DNA of 62,332 nucleotides, taken from contig NZ_FNDX01000035.1 in assembly GCF_900099765.1 (NCBI RefSeq), positions 1-62,332 of the forward strand, in the 5' to 3' direction. The number at the start of each line of letters is the position of its first letter. Position 1 is the stretch's first letter. The DNA is from Paenibacillus typhae. Its GTDB lineage: Bacteria; Bacillota; Bacilli; Paenibacillales; Paenibacillaceae. The notes beneath the pieces are model-generated. The model had not been told where the DNA came from, made no database searches, and was given only the letters and a program-made list of their open reading frames with translations. Both the position numbers and the translations under genes were made by a program. Of the stretch, positions 31,517 through 40,147 are shown in pieces.

Positions 31517-33457
31517 TTATTCAGACGGTGCTGCCGGACGCTCCGGAAGAGAGTGCAGCAGGGCCTCATATTCACCTCTAAGACGCAGCAGCCGGCTGAC
31601 ACTCTGCTCCAGTCCGCCGGGCCGGTTGCGGCGGGTCCATAGCCCGCGGTACTCATGAATCAGCAGGTCAAGATCTTTGATCATTCTGCGGATAACAGCC
31701 GGATTAAGAGCATCCGGCTCTCCGGCCAGCTGCAGCTTGATCCGGGCCAGCTGCACGGCATGCTTCAGGAAATGGATGCCGTTCGCCAGCTCCTGCAAGA
31801 CAAGCCCGGCATCACTGCAGCCGGGGGACAGCTCCTCCAGGCGGTTCTCAATGCCAAGGATATAGGTCTCAAGCTGATCAAGCTGGTCCGGGCTGAGCTT
31901 TTGGGCAATGCCCATGTTATCCAGCCGGCTGCGCAGCAGCATTGACAGCTCGGAATCATTTGGCCTCAGGGCGCCGGATTCCATCTTGTAATAATTGCCA
32001 AGGTCAAGCAGCAGTTGTCCGGTCTTATCCGAGCGGTCCCGGAAGACTGAGCGGTTCAGGTATCCGGCCACATCGGCCTCCAGGTTGTTCCGGACATTCC
32101 AGGCCAGCGCGGCCCCGTATACGTATCCGGCATAGCTGACCGGCAGATGCTGCCAATGGCCGAAATCGCCCCAGTCGGTAATGAGATAACCGATTGCACC
32201 GTTTTCCTTGCCATGAACAGCCGCGCTGCGCAGATTGGCCAACATATTGTCGGTGCGGCCGGTTACGGAATTCCAGGAGCTTGTACCCGGGCAGACATAG
32301 AACGGAATTTGCGCCTCACGGAACTTCAGGGTATCGGCTTCGAACGGATGCTCCGCACTGTAGCCCCATTCCATGGCAATAATATCCTTTGGCAGCAGCG
32401 GAATCAGCTCGGGGTGCTGGATAATAATATCGCCCCAGAACTGCATTTTTTTGCCCCGGGCCGTGACAAGCTTATGAATTTCAAGCAGGAATGACAGGTA
32501 TAGCCGGCCTTTGCCTGCTGAATCGGCCAGTGCCTTGCTTTTGCCAAGTCCCAGTTCATAGGTTTCATCGCAGCCGACATTGAACTGGGCTGAAGTGAAG
32601 TAGGGCAGGAGATCATCGTACATTGTTTCCAGCAGCTCCAGAACTTCCGGGTTTCCTGTGTGGAAGGTTCCCGGCTGCATGAACAAGCCGTCCGGATACA
32701 GGTCGTGGTCGTACATATGATCTGGCAGCATGAAGCCTTCGGGGATTTCCGCCAGATGGTTGAATTCCGGGCGGGTCAGCCAGTGTTCCATATGGCCGAA
32801 GCTGTTCTGATTCGGTACGAGCTCAATATACCGCTCCCGGCAGTAGGCATCCAGCAGCAGAATTTCGTCACCGGTAACAGGCGTCTCGAGCTCCCAGGCC
32901 TGCGGAAAGGATTCGTAGGCAAAAGGAGAACCTTCTATATATAACTGCAGCTGATTGAATTTAAGATCAGACATCAGGTCAATAAGCTTATACAGGGTTT
33001 CCAGCTTGGGGATTTTGTTCCGGCTGATATCAAGCATCAGGCCGCGGGCGGCAAAGTCCGGCTGATCGCGGATGAACAGGCAGGGCACTTCCCTGCCGCA
33101 CTGCTCCAGAATCTGCTGAAGTGTTGCAACGGCGTAATAAGCGCCTTCCGGTGTGCTGTACGTTATGGTAATGCCGTCTGCTGCAATTGTGATCTCGTAA
33201 CCTTGAGCAGGGAGCAGCGGATTGCAGCAGAAGCTGGCTGCTGGCCGGACTGATGAGCGGATGCCGACCGACAGGGACAGGCTGAGCTGAAGAATTCGGC
33301 CGATTGCCTCTTGAAGCCTGCGGGCTGCGGGCAGGATGTCCCGGTTTTGTGTTGCAGGGAGAATAATGGAGCTTTTTAACGGAATGCGGAATAGCCCTTC
33401 AGACATTGTAAGGGTCTGCGGACCGGGCAAAAGCTGCAGATTACAGATTTCAGGCAT
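31517..33457 (-). CDS. GH20 beta-N-acetylhexosaminidase, intracellular
   Basis: The 646-residue protein has the GH20 plan. The N-terminal GH20b-like domain runs to about residue 125 (PEGAYYAVATLQQIL). The TIM barrel has RGLMLDISRNKIP and the catalytic pair Asp297-Glu298 in FNVGCDETYELG. A helical C-terminal part follows. No signal peptide is present, so it acts on imported GlcNAc- or GalNAc-containing oligosaccharides. AGAGGTG precedes the ATG. A divergent AraC regulator 82 nt away is its probable controller. Confidence 0.92.
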   Translation of the reverse strand: MPEICNLQLLPGPQTLTMSEGLFRIPLKSSIILPATQNRDILPAARRLQEAIGRILQLSLSLSVGIRSSVRPAASFCCNPLLPAQGYEITIAADGITITYSTPEGAYYAVATLQQILEQCGREVPCLFIRDQPDFAARGLMLDISRNKIPKLETLYKLIDLMSDLKFNQLQLYIEGSPFAYESFPQAWELETPVTGDEILLLDAYCRERYIELVPNQNSFGHMEHWLTRPEFNHLAEIPEGFMLPDHMYDHDLYPDGLFMQPGTFHTGNPEVLELLETMYDDLLPYFTSAQFNVGCDETYELGLGKSKALADSAGKGRLYLSFLLEIHKLVTARGKKMQFWGDIIIQHPELIPLLPKDIIAMEWGYSAEHPFEADTLKFREAQIPFYVCPGTSSWNSVTGRTDNMLANLRSAAVHGKENGAIGYLITDWGDFGHWQHLPVSYAGYVYGAALAWNVRNNLEADVAGYLNRSVFRDRSDKTGQLLLDLGNYYKMESGALRPNDSELSMLLRSRLDNMGIAQKLSPDQLDQLETYILGIENRLEELSPGCSDAGLVLQELANGIHFLKHAVQLARIKLQLAGEPDALNPAVIRRMIKDLDLLIHEYRGLWTRRNRPGGLEQSVSRLLRLRGEYEALLHSLPERPAAPSE

Positions 33458-33539
33458 AGCTTAAACACCTCTTGTTCATGTAGAATATGTTCACCTGCAA
33501 TAACGATATCATGCGGCAATAAAGGGAGGAATAGAGGGT

Positions 33540-34397
33540 ATGCCCAAGATCATGGATTATATGATCAGCCCGTATCCGCTCAGAATCATTGACCCCAAGC
33601 TGGATGCTTCCATGCTAAGGCTGACAGCCATCCGCATCGGGCAGGCCGGGCATCTGCCGGGAAGAACGCTGTTCCGGAGAGGGGTAGTGTTCGGGCATTG
33701 GGCGCTGGTCTATATTGCCGCGGGCTCCGGCAGTATATCCGAGAACGGGAAGGCAGCGCAGCAGGTACGCGCAGGAAGCCTGTTCTTCTTCCGGCCGGGC
33801 TGCAGCTACAGCTTTGGTCCGCCCCCTGGCGGGAGCTGGGATGAATATTACATCAACTTTATGGGTAGCCGGGCGGATGAGTGGCTGGAAGGGGGGCTCA
33901 TAGCAGGCGGAAGTGTCTTTCAGACCGGCAGTCCGGAGGAGCTGGTCTCTTTTTTTGAGGAGGTTTTGAGTCTGATGGACGGGGGCGTTCCCGCCGATGC
34001 CGACCGGGCAGCTCTGCGGCTGGAGTCCACGCTGCTGGAGTGCTCCTGCCTGTTCTCTGAACACCCGCGGTTCCGCCGGCAGGGGACACTGACGGAAATA
34101 CGCGGCGATCTGGAAGCCTGCATATATGAGCAGCCTGACCTGCCGGGGATTGCTGCGAAGCACCATATCTCTATGTCCACCCTGCGCCGGCTGGTCCGCA
34201 GCGGCAGCGGTTATCCGCTGCATGAATATATGCACAGGCTGAAAATGGCGGAAGCAAAGCATCTGCTGCTTAATACCTCGCTACAGGTCAAGGAAATTTC
34301 CGGCATGCTGCATTACAGCGACCCGTTTTATTTTTCAAGGCTGTTCAAGAAATATATGGGGCTCTCTCCGCAGCTCTGCCGCAGCAATGTCCAATAG
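33540..34397 (+). CDS. AraC-family transcriptional regulator
   Basis: The 285-residue protein has an N-terminal cupin-type sensor (LFFFRPGCSYSFGPPPGG, YYINFMGSRADEWL) and two C-terminal HTH motifs. The second is the AraC signature KEISGMLHYSDPFYFSRLFKKYMGL, the last 19 residues of which are most conserved. AAAGGGAGG precedes ATG 33540. It is divergent from the GH20 gene and probably activates it in response to an amino-sugar. It ends before an AT-rich hairpin. Confidence 0.9.
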   Translation: MPKIMDYMISPYPLRIIDPKLDASMLRLTAIRIGQAGHLPGRTLFRRGVVFGHWALVYIAAGSGSISENGKAAQQVRAGSLFFFRPGCSYSFGPPPGGSWDEYYINFMGSRADEWLEGGLIAGGSVFQTGSPEELVSFFEEVLSLMDGGVPADADRAALRLESTLLECSCLFSEHPRFRRQGTLTEIRGDLEACIYEQPDLPGIAAKHHISMSTLRRLVRSGSGYPLHEYMHRLKMAEAKHLLLNTSLQVKEISGMLHYSDPFYFSRLFKKYMGLSPQLCRSNVQ

Positions 34398-34427
34398 CAG
34401 AATTTTGTCGGATTATGCAGATTTATG

Positions 34428-34481
34428 TTGACACTCTTAAAAACAGAATGCTATTATTTTAGATAATATTAGCATTTTTTT
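34428..34481 (+). promoter_or_regulatory. Promoter overlapping an AT-rich hairpin
   Basis: TTGACA (34428-34433), an 18-nt spacer and TATTAT (34452-34457) look like a promoter. AATGCTA (34447-34453) and TAGCATT (34470-34476) form a dyad running into a T-run to 34481. The dyad may terminate the AraC gene or act as an operator for the CxxC protein gene. Confidence 0.45.
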
Positions 34482-34518
34482 AGTGCTTTTTGACTATGCG
34501 TTTGCCGGAGATGAAACC

Positions 34519-34674
34519 ATGAGAGAGTTTTATTGCATTGCTTGCCGTAGTCTCCATAAGGTTGATGTGAGTAATAATCATACGATTAGGGTCCTCTCCA
34601 CCGGCTATCATATCGTTGGGGAGCAGCGCTATCAGATTTGTATCTGCAATAATAAACAGCCGCAGCCGTCTTAG
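34519..34674 (+). CDS. Small Cys-containing 51-residue protein
   Basis: GGAG lies 9 nt before ATG 34519. The peptide starts MREFYCIACRSLHKVDVSNN and ends near RYQICICNNKQPQPS. The CxxC and CxC pairs flank a short middle segment, as in one-zinc ribbon proteins. That is a guess from spacing. A promoter lies upstream and two hairpins downstream, which supports a real gene. Confidence 0.55.
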   Translation: MREFYCIACRSLHKVDVSNNHTIRVLSTGYHIVGEQRYQICICNNKQPQPS

Positions 34675-34732
34675 ACCCGGAATCCTGTCGAGCCGAGCCG
34701 CCCTGAATGCCCGTAACCAATAATGTTTCTGT

Positions 34733-34766
34733 AAACAGCCTGTCCGCTTCGCGGACAGGCTGTTTT
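34733..34766 (+). terminator. Intrinsic terminator
   Basis: AAACAGCCTGTCCGC (34733-34747) and GCGGACAGGCTGTTT (34751-34765) form a perfect stem with a TTC loop, followed by a short T-run. It ends the CxxC protein transcript. Confidence 0.85.
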
Positions 34767-34813
34767 GCCTGCCGCGGCTCCTGCTGTTTGGCGGAATGCA
34801 ACCGGATAAGCAA

Positions 34814-34839
34814 AATCAAGGGCAAAAGTGCCCTTGATT
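34814..34839. terminator. Second hairpin after the CxxC protein gene
   Basis: AATCAAGGGC (34814-34823) pairs with GCCCTTGATT (34830-34839). The A-rich left flank suggests termination of minus-strand transcription, or simply insulation of the kinase promoter downstream. Confidence 0.5.
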
Positions 34840-34965
34840 CCAGCGCGTGTGATTTCCGGTGCCAGGTATAAGGTGAGGGAATAAAAATATAATAAAATCA
34901 TAAAAAAAAATTAGGCCATAATGTTATTTTTTTGAAAAGAAAACGTTGTCAATAAATAGAGAAAC

Positions 34966-34994
34966 TTGTTATTGTGATTTTTCTCATGTATGAT
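34966..34994 (+). promoter_or_regulatory. Promoter of the NarL-type two-component system
   Basis: TTGTTA (34966-34971), a 17-nt spacer and TATGAT (34989-34994) lie in a very AT-rich stretch, about 64 nt before the kinase start. Confidence 0.6.
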
Positions 34995-35057
34995 GCTTTT
35001 AAACAAAGCTTTGATGAGCTCGCATTTTCCAAAAAAGGTGGAGAATAGGGTGGTGGG

Positions 35058-36704
35058 ATGAAAATCAAAACAACCGCGGAAGACAGAATGATAGCATTTT
35101 ACAGATACTTCTCTTTGTCCCTCACATCGCTGATGTACCTCCTGGACCATACGGGGCCTTCCGTCATTTATAAATCCCTATTAATTATCTCGCTTTTCTT
35201 AATCGCCCAAGTATTCGTAATGATTTACCGGAGGCTCCGGGCCAGACCGCGGGTTCTTATGCTGGCAGTCAGCATAGAGATGGCCGGCGTTATTGCACTG
35301 ACTTTACTGACCGGCGGGTTTGACAGTGTGTTTAAGCTCTATGTACTTAACCCTGTTCTGATTGCGGCAGGGTCGCTGTCCGTGTATTTCGGGTGGAGTT
35401 TGCTGCTGAGCTATATTGCTGTCGTAACCGGATTTTGTTATATGTTTGTGAACACTGCGGGCAAATCTTTATCAGAAGCAGTGCTTCAGAACGGCAACCT
35501 GTTTCTAGCCCTGGTTCTTGCGGTTATAGTTATGCAGATGGTTAACAGGATCAAGCGGCAGCGGGAAGAAGCGAACGCGCGGACCAACGAAACCATGGAG
35601 CATATCAAATCGCTCTATCACATCGTCGAAACCTCCAGCCAGCATGACTTCATGAACATCGGCCAGGTCATAACGGATTATGTGGTGAAGCTGACCAAGC
35701 TGGATAAAGCCTTATTCTGGTTTGCCAAAAAGAGCGGTGAGCCCGCTCCGCAGAGCCGGCAGACGGGCTGGCAGCATGAAGAAGAACGTTTTCTGTTCAC
35801 AGAGCTGGAAAAGCATGAGCACGAGTGGAGGCTGCAGCGTGAGCCGGTGTTCAAAAGTATGCCGGGCCTCGGCGATTTTTTGCTGATGCCGGTGAGAATG
35901 AGCACCCGGTTTGTCGGTATGATCGGCGTGAAGCTGGAATCCTCAGAGGGACTTGAAGGGCGCAGATGGTATATTCAGCAGCTGATGTTCCTGTCAGAGC
36001 TGAGTGCCATTATTCTGGAACGGCATGAGCTGGGTGTCATTGAAAACCGGCTGATCATCACGAATGAGCAGAACCGGATTGCGGATGAAATGCATGACAG
36101 CGTATCGCAGAGCCTGTTCGGTATCGTATACGCAACGCATTCCCTGAAGCAGACCTGGCGCAAAATGTCCGACTCTGAGCTTGAAGAGCAGATTGACCTG
36201 ATTCATGATTCGGCAACCAGGGTTGCCAAAGAGCTGCGGATTACGATCTACAGCCTCAGTTCCAAGAAGAGCGGCGGGCCAACCTGGCTCGGGATGGTCA
36301 GATCGCATCTGAAGAGCCTGTCGAGGCTCAATGATGTTGAAATTGAACTCAAAATAACGGGGGATGATTTCAGCCTCCCTTATCCTTACCACAAGGCGCT
36401 CTTCCGGATTATTTCTGAAGCGACAGGTAACGCCATACGTCATGGCGCGGCCAGCCGGGTGGATGTCGAGCTGTCTCTGAAGCCCAAATGGATCAGACTG
36501 TCTATTACAGATGATGGTATCGGTTTTGATACGGATCTTCTGTGGACTACATCTGAAGATACCACCGGCGGGCTTGGCATGAAGAATATGCAGTATCTGA
36601 CTCAGTCGCTGGGCGGAGAATTCCACATCTCCAGCAGCGAGAATGCAGGAACAAGAATTTTGATTTCGATACCTGTCGGCGTGGCTGAATTAAAGAATGC
36701 ATAA
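35058..36704 (+). CDS. NarL-type sensor histidine kinase
   Basis: The 548-residue kinase has about six N-terminal membrane helices (20-165), a GAF-like middle (about 180-325) and a HisKA_3 core with ADEMHDSVSQSLFGIV (phosphoaccepting His about 352). The HATPase has SEATGNAIRHGAASRV, DDGIGFD and GGLGMKNM. This architecture is that of DegS/LiaS-like kinases, which pair with LuxR-type regulators. The cognate regulator follows after 23 nt. Its position just upstream of the EPS operon suggests it controls EPS expression. The signal is unknown. Confidence 0.92.
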   Translation: MKIKTTAEDRMIAFYRYFSLSLTSLMYLLDHTGPSVIYKSLLIISLFLIAQVFVMIYRRLRARPRVLMLAVSIEMAGVIALTLLTGGFDSVFKLYVLNPVLIAAGSLSVYFGWSLLLSYIAVVTGFCYMFVNTAGKSLSEAVLQNGNLFLALVLAVIVMQMVNRIKRQREEANARTNETMEHIKSLYHIVETSSQHDFMNIGQVITDYVVKLTKLDKALFWFAKKSGEPAPQSRQTGWQHEEERFLFTELEKHEHEWRLQREPVFKSMPGLGDFLLMPVRMSTRFVGMIGVKLESSEGLEGRRWYIQQLMFLSELSAIILERHELGVIENRLIITNEQNRIADEMHDSVSQSLFGIVYATHSLKQTWRKMSDSELEEQIDLIHDSATRVAKELRITIYSLSSKKSGGPTWLGMVRSHLKSLSRLNDVEIELKITGDDFSLPYPYHKALFRIISEATGNAIRHGAASRVDVELSLKPKWIRLSITDDGIGFDTDLLWTTSEDTTGGLGMKNMQYLTQSLGGEFHISSSENAGTRILISIPVGVAELKNA

Positions 36705-36727
36705 ACTTTAGGCAGGAGGTCATTCAA

Positions 36728-37363
36728 GTGAATATCGTCATTGTTGATGATCACCCGTTGGTAAGAAGAGGATTGGCTGCGGTTATTTCCATGCAGCCCA
36801 ATCTGCATTTTGCAGGCGAAGCAACGAATGGCCAGGAAGCTCTTCAGGTTATAGAAGAGACTCAGCCTGATCTTGTACTGATTGATTTACGGCTGGCAGA
36901 CGAGTCGGGTCTTGATGTAATCAAGGCTGCCCGGGCGCGCGGACTCACCAGCAAATTCATTCTGCTTACCTCCTCGGCAAGCCGGGAGGATTTTCTCAAG
37001 GCGGAAGAGGTGCTGGTTGACGGATACGTCCTGAAGGAGGCTCTTCCGGAGGAGCTGCTGTTCGCGATCCAGCTGGTCTACAAGGGACGGAAGTATTATG
37101 ATCCGGGCCTGATGGAAGATAAGATGCGGATGAGCGGCAGCAGTCCTACCGACGAATTGACACCTAAGGAGAAGGAAGTTCTGATCGAGCTCGGCCAGGG
37201 AGCGTGCAACAAGGATATTGCTTCGCGCCTCTTCATCAGCGAATTCACCGTCAAAAAGCATGTAAGCCAGATTCTGGCGAAGCTGCAGGTAGCCGACCGC
37301 ACTCAGGCGGCGCTGTATGCCAATGCAGTCGGACTGACGAAATTCGAAATGTCCTATGATTAA
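36728..37363 (+). CDS. NarL/LuxR-type response regulator
   Basis: The 211-residue protein has a receiver domain (VIVDDHPLVRRG, phosphoacceptor in LVLIDLRLADESGLDV, KEALPEEL) and a C-terminal LuxR HTH (LTPKEKEVLIELGQGACNKD, then SEFTVKKHVSQILAKL). The start is GTG 36728 after AGGAGG. It pairs with the preceding kinase. A terminator follows, so EPS genes need their own promoter, which this regulator may activate. The dyads at 37624-37685 are candidate sites. Confidence 0.94.
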   Translation: MNIVIVDDHPLVRRGLAAVISMQPNLHFAGEATNGQEALQVIEETQPDLVLIDLRLADESGLDVIKAARARGLTSKFILLTSSASREDFLKAEEVLVDGYVLKEALPEELLFAIQLVYKGRKYYDPGLMEDKMRMSGSSPTDELTPKEKEVLIELGQGACNKDIASRLFISEFTVKKHVSQILAKLQVADRTQAALYANAVGLTKFEMSYD

Positions 37364-37395
37364 CAGCACTTTATAAAGCTTATACAGGCGGCAGA

Positions 37396-37424
37396 GCACG
37401 GACAGGATTGTCCGTGTTTTTTTG
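37396..37424 (+). terminator. Intrinsic terminator of the two-component operon
   Basis: CACGGACA (37397-37404) pairs with TGTCCGTG (37409-37416), followed by seven T. A weaker GGACC/GGTCC hairpin follows at about 37471-37497. Confidence 0.85.
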
Positions 37425-37619
37425 TGCAAATTTAAGAATGTTTTGCGCAAATGTAAGGATATTACAGAAAAATGGGACCCTCTTTCTTAAAGGCGGTCCT
37501 GTTTGCGTGCGTCCGTATTTTCTTTAGCTGACAACTTATGTACGGAATGTTAGAGGTTCAGAGGATGAAATGACGGCTGCCGTAGGCTTATCTTCCATTT
37601 GCCGGAAAAGATCGGCCGG

Positions 37620-37690
37620 AGATATGGTACTAAAGTATACCATTCTGCCCCACGTAGGCACCAAATTCACTTACTCGAAAGTGAACATTA
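37620..37690 (+). promoter_or_regulatory. EPS operon leader with two inverted repeats
   Basis: The 440-nt leader (37364-37804) contains ATGGTA (37624-37629)/TACCAT (37638-37643) and TTCACT (37666-37671)/AGTGAA (37680-37685). They are candidate operators or leader hairpins for the EPS operon. No clear SigA promoter is visible. Confidence 0.35.
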
Positions 37691-37707
37691 AAGTAATGGG
37701 AGGAGCC

Positions 37708-37782
37708 ATGTGGCAATCCGCACAGATTGATAGAATAAGACACAAGATATCTGAAACTTTCATGAATGCTTTCAGAACGTAA
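37708..37782 (+). CDS. Possible 24-residue leader peptide of the EPS operon
   Basis: GGGAGGAGCC directly precedes ATG 37708. The frame MWQSAQIDRIRHKISETF and so on ends 22 nt before the Wzz-like start. The ribosome binding site is good but the frame is short, so it may be a leader peptide or chance. Confidence 0.35.
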   Translation: MWQSAQIDRIRHKISETFMNAFRT

Positions 37783-37804
37783 TGAATGCGGAAGGAGGGT
37801 TACT

Positions 37805-38545
37805 GTGGAAAAGACGATTTTGGATTACATTAACCTGATTAAAAAGAGGCTCTGGCTGATAACGGTATTTGTATTGATCTCCTGTGCTACTACCTTCTAT
37901 GTCAGCAAGAACTTCGTTACACCCGTCTACTCCGCCTCCGGACAGCTGCTGGTCAACAATACCGCAAATGTACCCGAGAGCAACAATCTCAACAACCTGA
38001 ACTTCAGCCTGAACCTCATCGAGAGCTACAAGGAAATTATGAAGTCCCCAGCAATTCTGGGCAGTGTTGTGGCCGATCATCCTGAGTTTGGTCTCACGGA
38101 AGAACAGCTGGCCGCGAAGCTGCAGGTAAGATCCTCGGAGAAAAGCTCAGTGATTAATCTGAGTGTCCAGGACGAAAGCTACAGCACGGCAGCCAACATT
38201 GTAAACGCGGTTTCGCAAAGCTTCATACGCAGCCTGCCGTCCCTTATGATGCTGGACAATGTTACCTTCCTGACCCCGGCTGATCCGGCTGATCTTCCAG
38301 CACCAACTAACGGCGGCGTAGCCATGAACCTGATTATCAGCTTTGTTATTTCATTAATGGCTGCTATCGGTATCATCCTGCTGCTGGAAACGCTGAATGG
38401 AACACTCCGTACCGAGAAGGAAGCGGAATTCGATGTCGGACTGCCGGTTATTGCCAGCATCCCTGTCATCCGTAAACGTGATCTGGGCAGTGCGGCAAGC
38501 GCCAAAGCAAGAGTAGGGGAGGGTACTTATGTTACGGCTGAATAA
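37805..38545 (+). CDS. Wzz/CapA-type chain-length determinant and kinase activator
   Basis: The start is GTG 37805 after AAGGAGGG. The 246-residue protein has the Wzz layout: N-terminal cytoplasmic stub ILDYINLIKKRLW, TM1 (about 17-37), an extracytoplasmic domain (PVYSASGQLLVNN, SYKEIMKSPAILGSV), and TM2 (about 178-200) preceded by a Pro-rich motif (PADPADLPAPTNG). In Gram-positives it activates the BY-kinase encoded next and modulates EPS chain length. It overlaps that gene by 17 bp. Confidence 0.9.
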   Translation: MEKTILDYINLIKKRLWLITVFVLISCATTFYVSKNFVTPVYSASGQLLVNNTANVPESNNLNNLNFSLNLIESYKEIMKSPAILGSVVADHPEFGLTEEQLAAKLQVRSSEKSSVINLSVQDESYSTAANIVNAVSQSFIRSLPSLMMLDNVTFLTPADPADLPAPTNGGVAMNLIISFVISLMAAIGIILLLETLNGTLRTEKEAEFDVGLPVIASIPVIRKRDLGSAASAKARVGEGTYVTAE

Positions 38546-39170
38546 AAGCTTAATTGCAGACTTGAATCCTTCCTCGCATATCTCCGAATCCTTCCGCTCG
38601 CTCCGCACCTACATCCGGCAGCTGGGGCTGACCGGTGGGGATAGCGGAAAGGTGCTTCTCCTCACCTCTGCCGAAGGCGGGGAGGGCAAGACAACGGTGT
38701 TGTCCAATCTGGCGGTATCCTTTGTCCAGGACGGCAAGAAGGTAGCCGTTGTAGACTGTAACCTGCGCCATCCCGGACTGCATGCCGTGTTCGAGGTGGA
38801 AGGCAGTGAAGGGCTGGCTGCCTACCTGAGCGGTCAGGAGGCTGCGAAGGATATTGCCGTATACGGCAATCTGGCCAACCTGGCCGTCATTCCGGCAGGC
38901 AAGACCCGCATCAGTCCGCCGGATCTCCTGGGCAACGACAAAATGGGCGCTCTGCTGGAGGAGCTGAAGGACAGCTTTGATCTGATCCTGCTCGACACCC
39001 CGCCGGCAGTGGAATACAGTGATGCCCGTATTCTGGCCCCGCTCTCCGACGGAGTGATCCTGGTGGCCAGGCACGGCAAGACGAAACGCGAAGCGGTCCG
39101 CAAGCTGAAGGCGCTGCTTGAGCAGAGCGGGTCGAATATTCTAGGCATCGCCATGAATCAGACCCGGTAA
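38529..39170 (+). CDS. CpsD/CapB-like BY-kinase homologue with altered motifs
   Basis: The 213-residue protein has ISESFRSLRTYIRQL, the P-loop SAEGGEGKTTVLSNLAV, Walker A' VAVVDCNLRHPG and Walker B LILLDTPPA. BY-kinases normally show DxDxR in Walker A', where this has DCNLR, and carry a C-terminal Tyr cluster, which is missing here (the end is GIAMNQTR). It may be an activity-poor or regulatory member that still partners the Wzz-like protein. It lies second in the EPS operon. Confidence 0.87.
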   Translation: MLRLNKSLIADLNPSSHISESFRSLRTYIRQLGLTGGDSGKVLLLTSAEGGEGKTTVLSNLAVSFVQDGKKVAVVDCNLRHPGLHAVFEVEGSEGLAAYLSGQEAAKDIAVYGNLANLAVIPAGKTRISPPDLLGNDKMGALLEELKDSFDLILLDTPPAVEYSDARILAPLSDGVILVARHGKTKREAVRKLKALLEQSGSNILGIAMNQTR

Positions 39171-39218
39171 AGCCCCAAGATTTACAATCCTACACATAAC
39201 GATCAGGAGGTAAGTGCG

Positions 39219-40112
39219 ATGATGAAAAAGGTAAAGAAGGTAATTATCCCTGCAGCTGGGTTAGGAACGCGCTTCCTTCCTGCGACAAAGGCCATGCCTA
39301 AGGAAATGCTTCCGATTATCAACAAGCCGACTATCCAGTATATCGTGGAAGAAGCCATCGCTTCCGGCATTGAGGACATTATCATCGTTACCGGAAAGGG
39401 CAAGCGGGCGATCGAGGATCACTTTGACAATGCGTTTGAGCTGGAATCCAGACTGCTGGAGGATGGAAAGCTGGAGCTGCTCAAAGAGGTTCAGCGTTCC
39501 GCTAAAGTGGAGATCCACTACATCCGCCAAAAAGAAGCGATGGGTCTGGGGCATGCCGTATGGTGCGCACGGCGCTTTATCGGAGACGAGCCTTTCGGCG
39601 TTATGCTCGGGGATGACATCGTAACAGGCAGTACACCTTGCCTTAAACAACTGATTGACCAGTACGAGGAAACACAGAATTCAGTAATCGGGGTACAGGA
39701 AATTCCGGATGAATTCACCAACCGTTACGGGATTATCGAACCGGATCTGCAGGACGGACGGCTCTACAGAGTTAACAACTTTGTGGAAAAACCTCCTCTG
39801 GGCACAGCCCCATCCAATCTGGCAATCATGGGACGGTACGTCTTTACTCCAAAAATCTTTAAATACCTGGATCTGCAGGAAAAAGGCGCCGGAGGCGAAA
39901 TCCAGCTGACCGATGCCATCCAGAAGCTGAACCAGAGCGAACGGGTATATGCCTATAACTTTGACGGGACCAGATATGATGTCGGTGAACGTCTCGGTTA
40001 CATCCTGACCACACTGGAATTTGCCCTCCAGAGCGATGATCTCCGTTATCCGGTGATGGATGCAATGGCGGAATGGCTCAGCAAAGCCGGACAAACCACA
40101 CTCAGCAGCTAA
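39219..40112 (+). CDS. galU: UTP-glucose-1-phosphate uridylyltransferase
   Basis: The 297-residue protein has the GalU signature IIPAAGLGTRFLPATKAMPKE at the N-terminus, IIIVTGKGKRAIEDHFD, and VEKPP and GRYVFTP further on. It makes UDP-glucose from UTP and glucose-1-phosphate, the precursor that Ugd (encoded later in the locus) oxidises to UDP-glucuronate. CAGGAGG precedes ATG 39219. It is part of the EPS operon. Confidence 0.95.
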   Translation: MMKKVKKVIIPAAGLGTRFLPATKAMPKEMLPIINKPTIQYIVEEAIASGIEDIIIVTGKGKRAIEDHFDNAFELESRLLEDGKLELLKEVQRSAKVEIHYIRQKEAMGLGHAVWCARRFIGDEPFGVMLGDDIVTGSTPCLKQLIDQYEETQNSVIGVQEIPDEFTNRYGIIEPDLQDGRLYRVNNFVEKPPLGTAPSNLAIMGRYVFTPKIFKYLDLQEKGAGGEIQLTDAIQKLNQSERVYAYNFDGTRYDVGERLGYILTTLEFALQSDDLRYPVMDAMAEWLSKAGQTTLSS

Positions 40113-40147
40113 AAATATATTTAAACCTTTAGGAGGAATGAGGAGAA

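Noticed and set aside
35058..37363. ComP/ComA pair for the isoprenoid-peptide system
   Set aside because: HisKA_3 and LuxR types match ComPA in class, but the genes are 4 kb away, behind unrelated genes, and adjacent to the EPS operon.
37570..37782. 70-codon ORF in the EPS leader
   Set aside because: No ribosome binding site at its start; only the internal ATG at 37708 has one.
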